Shown piece by piece: positions 42,176 through 48,881 of a stretch of DNA of 51,405 bases. The stretch comes from Nostoc spongiaeforme FACHB-130. GTDB taxonomy: Bacteria > Cyanobacteriota > Cyanobacteriia > Cyanobacteriales > Nostocaceae. Position 1 is the first letter of the stretch, and the number at the start of each line of letters is the position of its first letter. Position numbers and translations under genes: made by a program. The notes beneath the pieces are model-generated. The model did not search any database, was not told where the DNA came from, and was given only the letters and a program-made list of their open reading frames with translations. The stretch lies in contig NZ_JACJTB010000047.1 of NCBI RefSeq assembly GCF_014698475.1, positions 1-51,405 of the forward strand, in the 5' to 3' direction.

Positions 42176-43150
42176 CTATTGACCTTTGACTATTGACTCT
42201 AGAGTTGCTGCACTCACGCCCAGATGTTGGATATGAGGCGCAAGGAACTCGGAGGGTGATAAGTCGGCGGGATTAACAGCGATCGCTTTTTGCAAGTCTG
42301 GTTTTTGGGCGAGTTGGGTTTCTTTCAACCAACTGTCGTATTCTTCTGGTGTGTGGACGATGACTTGCGATCGCATGGAACCGTGATAGCCACCACAAAG
42401 TTCCGCACACACGACGGGATAAGTACCTGTTTTAGTGGCGGTGAAGCGCAATTGAGTGGGGATACCAGGAAGTGCGTCTTGTTTCACTCGGAATTGCGGA
42501 ACCCAAAAGGCGTGAATTACATCCTGGGCTGACAAATTCAACTGCACATCAGCACCTACAGGAATATGTAACTCACCAGTGGTAACGCCACCATTGGGAT
42601 ACTCGAAAATCCAAGCAAACTGCATTCCGGTAACGTTCACTACCAAATCCGCAGGTTTGCTTTCTCCCCGACTCGCACCAAGGCCAATGCTTGGGGCTGA
42701 AGTTGGTTCTGGGATATCATTGAGGGTAGCAGCTAGGGCAGTTCCAGAACTATGGGCAACATGAGCCGGAGAATGGGCGTGACTTCCTGGTTCCAAACCA
42801 CCCATCTGATTAAAGACATCTACGCTATAGATGCCTAAACCAATCACAATCACTGATGGGATAGCTGTCCAGAAAATTTCTAAAGGAACATTGCCCTCTA
42901 TTGGTAAACCATCGGTTTCGTCACCGCGACGGCGACGAAACTTTACTAAAAAAATCAGAATGGTGCTTTCTACAACCAGAAATAAAGCGATCGCAATGGT
43001 AAACATGATGTTAAAAAATCCGTCTACCAAGGGTGCTTGTTGTGATGCTTGTTCTGGTAGTAGTGCGTGATTTTGACCAACCCAAACACTAAACGCTGTA
43101 ACTGCCATACCAGCAACTAGCGTCCATAGTGAAACAGGAATTTGTTGCAT
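42176..43150 (-). CDS. coxB: Cytochrome c oxidase subunit II (cox2 type)
   Basis: 324 residues. N-terminal membrane helices at about 8-25 and 45-70 (FFNIMFTIAIALFLVVESTILIFLVKF), a third at about 95-112 (FWTAIPSVIVIGLGIYSV), and a periplasmic cupredoxin domain from about 165. CuA ligands are complete: HAFWVPQF (His) and CAELCGGYHGSMRS (Cys-x3-Cys-x3-His-x2-Met). A linker of about 30 residues rich in Ser/Pro/Ala lies between. First gene of coxBAC; transcription begins in the 545-base region up to fdxB. Confidence 0.95.
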   Translation of the reverse strand: MQQIPVSLWTLVAGMAVTAFSVWVGQNHALLPEQASQQAPLVDGFFNIMFTIAIALFLVVESTILIFLVKFRRRRGDETDGLPIEGNVPLEIFWTAIPSVIVIGLGIYSVDVFNQMGGLEPGSHAHSPAHVAHSSGTALAATLNDIPEPTSAPSIGLGASRGESKPADLVVNVTGMQFAWIFEYPNGGVTTGELHIPVGADVQLNLSAQDVIHAFWVPQFRVKQDALPGIPTQLRFTATKTGTYPVVCAELCGGYHGSMRSQVIVHTPEEYDSWLKETQLAQKPDLQKAIAVNPADLSPSEFLAPHIQHLGVSAATLESIVKGQ

Positions 43151-43695
43151 AAAAGCTCCTGTAAGGATGAAGTTTGAAGTGTGTAGACGCGCAGCGAATT
43201 GCCGCAGGCTAGTATGAAATCTGAAGTAGGAAATTTATCTTTGTAACTTCATTTTTTGATACTTCAGTAACACACCTAACTTCACGATTAAAATCAGTAC
43301 AAAAGCTTATAATCAAATTTTGTTGCTATTTGATTTTTGACTTTTGAGTTCTACTTATTAATGTTGTATCTTACATAATGTAAAACTTGGGGGAATTTTC
43401 CAAATCTCTTCAGATCCTTCCCCCAAAAACTTAACAATATTTCTCATGAATTAGACAAGAGTACCTTCTAGTTCTACAAGCAGTAATAGTTGTTGTCAGA
43501 GGGTACTATTAGTTCTCATTTTGAACATTCAAAATAGCAGCAAGTATGATTTAGTTAATAAGTAACAATTTACAATTTACGCATTTGTTTACTATGAACT
43601 TTTTCACCAGTTCTAGTAGTTATAAAAATTCCCCTCAATTTACCTTGCTGAGTACCCCCTCACCAAAACAACAACTTTGAAGCTTCCGCAAATAT
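43151..43695 (-). promoter_or_regulatory. cox2 promoter region
   Basis: No gene seen. The inverted repeat TTACAT-A-ATGTAA (43371-43383) is about 220 bases upstream of coxB, and a TTCACGATTAAAATC segment (43281-43295) shares the ACGATTA core of the three-copy motif before fdxB. I did not find a GTA-N8-TAC NtcA site. A GCGCAGCGAATTGCCGCAGG-type repeat lies at 43187-43210. Confidence 0.4.
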
Positions 43696-43989
43696 TTAGT
43701 TGTTTAATTCTGCATGGGTGTAGCAGTTTTTAGGGCAAATCCGAGAGCAAGCTTCACAACCAATGCAGTTCTCTGGATGAGCAACTACCATGACTTTGCG
43801 CTCGATTTCATCATCTTCCTCATCTTCGACAAATTCACCTTCTTCATTGAGTGCTTTTAAATCCAGCACACTATACCCACACACCTTAATACATCTGCCA
43901 CAGCCGATACATTTATCTTTGTCAATCTCCTGGGCAAATTTAGGTGTCCAGGTTTTACCTCCAAATGTCAATCCTGTTAGTGCTGCCAT
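43696..43989 (-). CDS. fdxB: nif-specific ferredoxin III (FdxB)
   Basis: 97 residues. Two 4Fe-4S motifs: [14 protein letters not shown] (Cys-x2-Cys-x2-Cys-x3-Cys) and [15 protein letters not shown]. Between them is an acidic insert ([17 protein letters not shown]) typical of FdxB, the ferredoxin III associated with nitrogen fixation. N terminus [18 protein letters not shown] matches the family. Probable role: electron donor for nitrogenase or for FeMo-cofactor assembly. Lies head to head with cnfR across 928 bases. Confidence 0.93.
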   Translation of the reverse strand: MAALTGLTFGGKTWTPKFAQEIDKDKCIGCGRCIKVCGYSVLDLKALNEEGEFVEDEEDDEIERKVMVVAHPENCIGCEACSRICPKNCYTHAELNN

Positions 43990-44917
43990 GAATAAACCTT
44001 CGGCGATTTCGCCAATCTAATCGTTTGTACTTAATTTCATACTAACTTAATCTAATTGTTTTGTTTTGTTGTGAAACGATTAATTTTTCTTTCATTAAAG
44101 TTTGATGACTTTTAATCTATTTTCAGGTTTATTTTGATTATTTAAATGAGACTTTATAGCAATAATTATCATGTTTTTTGATAATATTTTTAGTATTCAA
44201 TTATTCTTGTATGCCAAAATCCCCGACTTCTTCAAGAAGTCGGGGATTTGAATTGCCGATATTTAGTTAAATCAATTACCTTAAAGTTAATTACTGCCTG
44301 AATTAATAATGCAATTCTTTTGCAGTTTTTGACCGATATCAAAAAGACAGTAAATCACTATACAAAACTTATGTTCTTTCATTACATAAATATATTTGCA
44401 ATTTGTATTAGCAATGTATTGTTATTTAGCAATAAAAATGCCCAAATCGATAGAGTAGCAAGTGGTTTGAGCATTTCAATTAAAAATGTGATTTTTGTAG
44501 CAGCAGTTAGCTTGATATTAAATATTAAAATTATTAATAAATGGAATTATGCTAAATGATTGTGTGTATAAAAATTCAGCAAAAAACCTTGGGTTAAGGT
44601 TTCGATGCCAAACATTAAAGGTTGGTAATTAAAAAAATATGAAAGCTTAAGAAAATTTCCTAAGCTCATGATGAACAAAATCATCTAAATATTTATGAAA
44701 TTTATAGTTAATGAACAATAAAGATTCGGCTGGGCTGAAAAGCCTGATTGAGCCTCTACTTGGATACTAAGTCTGAATATGGATGTGGGCAATTATCGCA
44801 GCAAGAAAATTTACTTCTTGCTAGGTAATTAATGTGGTTGCGAGTGATAAATAAACAGGACACATCCAGGGGGAGACTTGAGCCAAACATCTCAACGATT
44901 AGGTGGGAAGAAGTTTT
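43990..44917. promoter_or_regulatory. Divergent fdxB / cnfR regulatory region
   Basis: No gene supported. Next to fdxB three related 13-base motifs occur: AATCTAATCGTTT (44014-44026), AATCTAATTGTTT (44049-44061) and, inverted, AAACGATTAATTT (44074-44086). Next to cnfR is the inverted repeat AGCAAGAA-7-TTCTTGCT (44800-44822), about 95 bases before the start codon. A dispersed palindrome (44217-44249) sits between. All are candidates for regulator binding; none is proved. Confidence 0.5.
44217..44249. repeat. Dispersed CCCCGACTTCTT palindrome, copy 3
   Basis: AAATCCCCGACTTCTT and AAGAAGTCGGGGATTT, perfect 16-bp arms around one central C. Lies between fdxB and cnfR. Confidence 0.9.
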
Positions 44918-46507
44918 ATGCCGTATACAATTCCTAACAACAGTTGCGTTGGATGTGATAACTGCCGTCCCCAATGTCCTACGGGTGCGATTCAGTTAGA
45001 AGACGATGAATATTGGATTGATCCTTGTCTGTGTAACAATTGTGAGGGCTATTATCCAGAACCGCAATGTGTAATAGCTTGTCCGACAAATTCTCCCATA
45101 CCGTGGCAAGCAAAAAAGGGGAGATGCAAAGTCGAACCGCGAGATGCTACCAGCCCGGATTTATTTTCTAATGGGAAGAATAACCCTTTTGCTTCAGCGA
45201 TCGCAATTTGGGAGGCGTGTAATGTATTGGCTCAACGCACATCCTTAAATTGGGAACATGATGCAGAAGGATATTTATGTTACAGCAGACAAGTCAGCCA
45301 AGGCAAAGGTGCGATCGCCTTTCACATTCAACATCCTTTCCAAGTTAGCGATCGCATCACTAATTTAGAAGCGATTGAGACAATGGATATTCGGGCGGCT
45401 TGTATCCATTTAATATTTGCCGCCTATGCTACAACCTTAGAACAACCTTGGGAGCAAGAATTTTCTCTAGATGAACGGCAAATAGAAAAATACTTGGGGC
45501 TAGAAAAACGCAAAGACTTGAGTAAAACTGCCAAACTCACCTTAATGAAAAATCTTGTCCAACAAGCTTGTTCACTGTTAATATCTATTGACTGGCCGCA
45601 ACAAGGGCGCGTCAAAGGATTTTCAGTTACTCAATCTCGCTTGTGGCACTTAGTCCATATCCAACACCACTTCCAAGAAGATGACATAGGATGCAAATAC
45701 CTAGTTGGGTTAACTTTCAAAATTAAAGCCGGAGTTTGGGCGCAGTATTTCTTAAACAAACAAGCCTGTAAAGAGCGCACAGCTTTTTATCAGTATGGTA
45801 GTTTGCCAAAAACCTTGTTAACTACCGTCATGAGTATTTGGCAGCAACACGAAGGCGCAGTTAGACTCATGCTGTGGTTACTCTTTAAAACTAAGATGGG
45901 TAGAGAACAACGCATCACTGTTCCTACCTTGTTACGCATCGCCTATGGAGAAGAAAAAGTTACCTTAGCCTCCAGACAGCGAGAAGAACGTAAACGATTA
46001 CTGCGGACATTTGAAAGTGACTTAGAAGTGTTGAACCATTTGGGAATCAAACCCATGTTTGATCCTGTAACTTACCCGCCAGAAATTCAACCATTGTGGG
46101 CGAAGTTAATGGCGATACCCGAAGATCCCGACGAAGCCTTAGAATTTTGGATTAACGATGGTGGTGGCGAAACCCGCTTAACAGATTCCGGCCCCCGTGG
46201 CAAATGGAACCTGCTGATGAACGCGCGGATTTTGTCATTTGAATTACCGCCAGAATGGGAACAGCAAATTTCTGACTCAGAAAAGAAGCAACGACGCACT
46301 ATCAAAAACCGGAGACGAGTCAGACTTACAGGCGATTTAGTTGGCGAACAGATTTTAGAAGCCCGCAAAAATTTAAATCTCTCCCAACGGGAATTAGCCA
46401 AACTCACCGGCAAAAGCCAAAGCTGGATTCGAGATGTCGAGAATGGCCGTCTCAAAGCCAAAATCGAAGACCAAGCACTGTTACGCAAGGTGTTGAATCT
46501 CGCTTAA
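44918..46507 (+). CDS. cnfR: Nitrogen-fixation regulator CnfR/PatB (ferredoxin-HTH protein)
   Basis: About 529 residues from ATG 44918 (MPYTIPNNSCVGC); the GTG at 44903 would add five and fits less well. N-terminal bacterial ferredoxin domain: CVGCDNCRPQCP and CLCNNCEGYYPEPQCVIACP (two 4Fe-4S clusters). A long middle domain follows (about 90-440), and the C terminus has an HTH of the XRE type (LSQRELAKLTGKSQSWIRDVENGRLKAK, about 475-515). This architecture matches CnfR (Leptolyngbya) and PatB (Anabaena), the master activator of nif genes; loss of PatB affects nitrogen fixation and heterocyst pattern. The clusters may sense O2. Next to fdxB and cox2, as in Anabaena. Confidence 0.95.
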   Translation: MPYTIPNNSCVGCDNCRPQCPTGAIQLEDDEYWIDPCLCNNCEGYYPEPQCVIACPTNSPIPWQAKKGRCKVEPRDATSPDLFSNGKNNPFASAIAIWEACNVLAQRTSLNWEHDAEGYLCYSRQVSQGKGAIAFHIQHPFQVSDRITNLEAIETMDIRAACIHLIFAAYATTLEQPWEQEFSLDERQIEKYLGLEKRKDLSKTAKLTLMKNLVQQACSLLISIDWPQQGRVKGFSVTQSRLWHLVHIQHHFQEDDIGCKYLVGLTFKIKAGVWAQYFLNKQACKERTAFYQYGSLPKTLLTTVMSIWQQHEGAVRLMLWLLFKTKMGREQRITVPTLLRIAYGEEKVTLASRQREERKRLLRTFESDLEVLNHLGIKPMFDPVTYPPEIQPLWAKLMAIPEDPDEALEFWINDGGGETRLTDSGPRGKWNLLMNARILSFELPPEWEQQISDSEKKQRRTIKNRRRVRLTGDLVGEQILEARKNLNLSQRELAKLTGKSQSWIRDVENGRLKAKIEDQALLRKVLNLA

Positions 46508-46852
46508 CGCAGATATATATGAATAGACACAGGTGACAATGTGCATCTGTGTTTTTATATTTGGTGTTGCTGACGAGATGATTTTTATCTCACGCAGAGG
46601 CGCAAAACATTTAGAAACGGTAGCTTGGGTGAAGCAACAGCGTAATACCAATTCACAATTCGCAAGTCGCAATTCGCAATTAAAAAACTTAGATAAAGTA
46701 AGCCTCTCAGGGTTTACATCTGTATCAGATTTTTCGTGAAATGGTATAACCCAACAAAATCTTGATGATGTTGGGTTCCATTTCATTCCACCCAACCTAC
46801 ACCTGAACTAGATCCCTGACTTCTTGAAGAAATCGGTTATCTGAATTTTTCA
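46508..46852. other. Repeat-bearing intergenic region after cnfR
   Basis: No gene supported. Contains a CACGCAGAGGCGCAAAACA repeat (46590-46610), an AATTCACAATTCGCAAGTCG-type heptamer tract (46650-46680) and a decayed copy of the CCCCGACTTCTT palindrome (46810-46842, GATCCCTGACTTCTTGAAG...). Confidence 0.5.
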
Positions 46853-47158
46853 CTACGTAGGGACTTGTACAATTGAAGCGATCGCACTTCCCAAATGAGT
46901 AAAACGTTCTTCTCTCAATTCATATATCAAAGTATTGATATCAAAGTTGGTTGGTAATTCTGCGTCTACAACTAAGATTCCATCTTTGCGATAGAGGTTT
47001 GCTTGGTTGGGGTTGAGTTGAGTATCTTCTGCTAGTTCTTGCTGACTGAGAGTTGTAATTTTTTCTGTAATGGCTTGCAAAATAAATTGCTCAGTTGATA
47101 TTCCCTGACTACTTGCCCATTTTTCAATCTTTTCTTGTAGTTGGGGCGGAAGGTTCAT
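46853..47158 (-). CDS. RHH/antitoxin-like hypothetical protein
   Basis: 101 residues. N terminus MNLPPQLQEKIEKWASSQGISTEQFILQAITEKITTLS has the layout of ribbon-helix-helix antitoxins (short strand then two helices, ISTEQFILQAITEK). The C-terminal half (YRKDGILVVDAELPTNFDINTLIYELREERFTHLG) is of the type found in a conserved cyanobacterial antitoxin-like family. No toxin gene follows directly; the nearest toxin is ParE upstream on the same strand, which has its own antitoxin. Possibly an orphan antitoxin or a transcription regulator. Confidence 0.6.
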   Translation of the reverse strand: MNLPPQLQEKIEKWASSQGISTEQFILQAITEKITTLSQQELAEDTQLNPNQANLYRKDGILVVDAELPTNFDINTLIYELREERFTHLGSAIASIVQVPT

Positions 47159-47202
47159 AAATATTGTTGTGATTTTGTCATGATATGAACTAGGTTAGCA
47201 TT

Positions 47203-47257
47203 GCGATTCGCCTACCGCAAAACCATCGTATCTTTATTGTTGATGAGAGCGATCGCT
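47203..47257. repeat. Direct repeat flanking parDE (left copy)
   Basis: About 55 bases (GCGATTCGCCTACCGCAAAA ... GATGAGAGCGATCGCT), matching 47946-47999 with roughly five substitutions and one indel by eye. Begins just past the parE stop. Confidence 0.8.
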
Positions 47258-47262
47258 TAATC

Positions 47263-47580
47263 TCATTCTTTTTCTAAAATATTTTCTATATCTTGCCCTG
47301 CATAGAGAATTCGTACAATATTAATACTTTCATCTTTTTCAAAGTAAAAAATTAGATACTTTTTAAATCCTTTAACAGCCCATTTACGTAAACCTTGCAA
47401 ACGAATATTTTCTACAAGATAACGACTACCCATTCCAGGCATTCTAGCTAACTGTGCAAATGTTTCCCTTACAGAGTCAAAAAATAACAGAGCCGTGTCG
47501 GGGTTTTGTTGAGCAATGTAAGCAAAACACTCATCAATATCTAAACTTGCTTTTGGTGTAATGACTATCTTTTTTGTCAT
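47263..47580 (-). CDS. parE: ParE/RelE family toxin
   Basis: 105 residues: ITPKASLDIDECFAYIAQQNPDTALLFFDSVRETFAQLARMPGMGSRYLVENIRLQGLRKWAVKGFKKYLIFYFEKDESINIVRILYAGQDIENIL. This is the ParE fold with the typical final IVRILYAGQDIENIL strand. ParE toxins inhibit DNA gyrase; some relatives cleave mRNA. Its start overlaps the stop of parD by one base, so the pair is translationally coupled. Confidence 0.92.
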   Translation of the reverse strand: MTKKIVITPKASLDIDECFAYIAQQNPDTALLFFDSVRETFAQLARMPGMGSRYLVENIRLQGLRKWAVKGFKKYLIFYFEKDESINIVRILYAGQDIENILEKE

Positions 47581-47834
47581 TATTTTTCTTCATGCAGCTT
47601 ATTTATTAAGTGTGTGCGTTTTTGTTCCCACCATTCGTCATTCACTTCTATTACTTCTCCACTTTCAAGTCCAGCAATCAGAAGTTCTTCTATGTGTTCT
47701 TGTGTCTGGCGTTTTTGGTCTTTACTGATTAACGCTTGTAAATATTCGCTTACTGAACCGTAACCGCCTTTGGTAACTTGTTCTTCAACAAAAGCTTTCA
47801 TTGATTCAGGCAAAGAAATATTAATGTTGCTCAT
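47580..47834 (-). CDS. parD: ParD-type antitoxin
   Basis: 84 residues. N-terminal ribbon-helix-helix MSNINISLPESMKAFVEEQVTKGGYGSVSEYLQALISKD is the ParD DNA-binding domain, expected to autorepress the operon; the acidic tail (IEELLIAGLESGEVIEVNDEWWEQKRTHLINKL) wraps the toxin. Precedes parE with a one-base overlap. Cognate pair, both intact. Confidence 0.92.
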   Translation of the reverse strand: MSNINISLPESMKAFVEEQVTKGGYGSVSEYLQALISKDQKRQTQEHIEELLIAGLESGEVIEVNDEWWEQKRTHLINKLHEEK

Positions 47835-47945
47835 AACTTTGGTAGTTCAGTTGAACTTTTATCTATGTTATCAGAGTTATGAGGCGTTGTTGTTAAGAAA
47901 AGTTTTGGCGATGCCTACGACGATGCTTCTTTATTTTTGACGAGA

Positions 47946-47999
47946 GCGATCGCCTAGCGCAAAATTATCGTATCTTGATTGTTGATGAGAGCGATCGCT
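47946..47999. repeat. Direct repeat flanking parDE (right copy)
   Basis: GCGATCGCCTAGCGCAAAAT...GATGAGAGCGATCGCT, partner of 47203-47257. It lies upstream of parD and upstream of the divergent higB. Contains GCGATCGC (HIP1) at both ends. Confidence 0.8.
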
Positions 48000-48051
48000 G
48001 CATTTACAACTATTTTTTTTCTACTTTTAAGCTACGTTTTATAATTAAACT

Positions 48052-48414
48052 ATGGCTGATATCGTTCGTCAAAAAACTCTGAAAGTCTACGCTACAGAAG
48101 ATGGCAAGGAGCCTTACACCGAATGGTTGGAAAACTTGAAGGACTACACGATCCGTTCAAGGATAATCCGACGGATAGAGCGACTTAAGCAGGGTAATTA
48201 CGGGGATTGCAAGTCAGTTGGAGATGGCGTGCTTGAACTGAGGTTTTTCTTTGGCAGTGGCTACCGCGTTTACTTTGGAGAATCTGCGAATGATCTGGTA
48301 ATTCTCCTGTGTGGTGGCGATAAGGATAGCCAAGACAAAGACATAGAAAAAGCTAAAAAATATTGGGAGGCTTATCAGGAGGAACAGCATGAGCAAGAAA
48401 CTGAGAAACCATGA
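48052..48414 (+). CDS. higB: HigB-like addiction-module toxin (Gp49/RelE family)
   Basis: 120 residues. Family signature VYATEDGKEPYTEWLENLKDYTIRSRIIRRIERLKQGNYGDCKSVGDGVLELRFFFGSGYRVYFGESANDLVILLCGGDKDSQDKDIEKAKKYW (stated for recognition in pieces: EPYTEWLENLKD, RIERLKQGNYGDCK, GVLELRFFFGSGYRVYF, LCGGDKDSQDKDI). Matches the phage-derived Gp49/HigB 'addiction module killer' type, a probable mRNA interferase. Toxin comes first and overlaps the antitoxin gene by 26 bases, as in higBA. Confidence 0.92.
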   Translation: MADIVRQKTLKVYATEDGKEPYTEWLENLKDYTIRSRIIRRIERLKQGNYGDCKSVGDGVLELRFFFGSGYRVYFGESANDLVILLCGGDKDSQDKDIEKAKKYWEAYQEEQHEQETEKP

Positions 48415-48700
48415 CGAGATTGTGTTTGAGCAGATGCAAAACCCGGAAATGGCAAAGGCTTACCTGGATGTTGCTCTTGAAGAGTACGAGCAGGATGGCG
48501 ATATTGCGTTTTTTCTGGAAGCACTGCGAAACGTGGTGGAAGCACGGGAGGGGATGACGCGCCTTGCAGAAAAAACGGGTTTGAACCACCAGAATCTTTA
48601 CCGAATTTTGTCGCCAGAAGGCAACCCCGAACTGCGAACCATCAGCCTTATTCTGCATCATCTCGGCTATCGCCTGAGTGTGCAACCAATTCAAAGTTGA
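48389..48700 (+). CDS. higA: HigA-like addiction-module antidote
   Basis: 103 residues. Pattern FEQMQNPEMAKAYLDVALEEYEQDGDIAFFLEALRNVVEAREGMTRLAEKTGLNHQNLYRILSPEGNPELRTISLILHHLGYRLSV is the 'addiction module antidote' family (HigA2-type HTH; recognised blocks ALRNVVEAREGMTRLAEKTG and NLYRILSPEGNPELRT). Overlaps higB by 26 bases, so they are coupled. Confidence 0.92.
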   Translation: MSKKLRNHDEIVFEQMQNPEMAKAYLDVALEEYEQDGDIAFFLEALRNVVEAREGMTRLAEKTGLNHQNLYRILSPEGNPELRTISLILHHLGYRLSVQPIQS

Positions 48701-48881
48701 AAATTTATTACGAAGGTGGTTATAGGGAAGTAAAGTAATTGCAGAGTTCTTGCGATCGCGTCGTGCCACTTTGTTGAACTTGCGGCGGACATATTATAAG
48801 TGATTGAGTGGACTGGATATGATTAAAGAGAGATTACGAATTACGAATTAATTTTATTATTTTTTTAGCCAATTGTCACAA

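Noticed and set aside
44320-44559. 79-codon hydrophobic frame between fdxB and cnfR
   Set aside because: Starts with TTG, lacks an RBS and is what very AT-rich DNA yields by chance (Ile, Asn, Lys, Phe).
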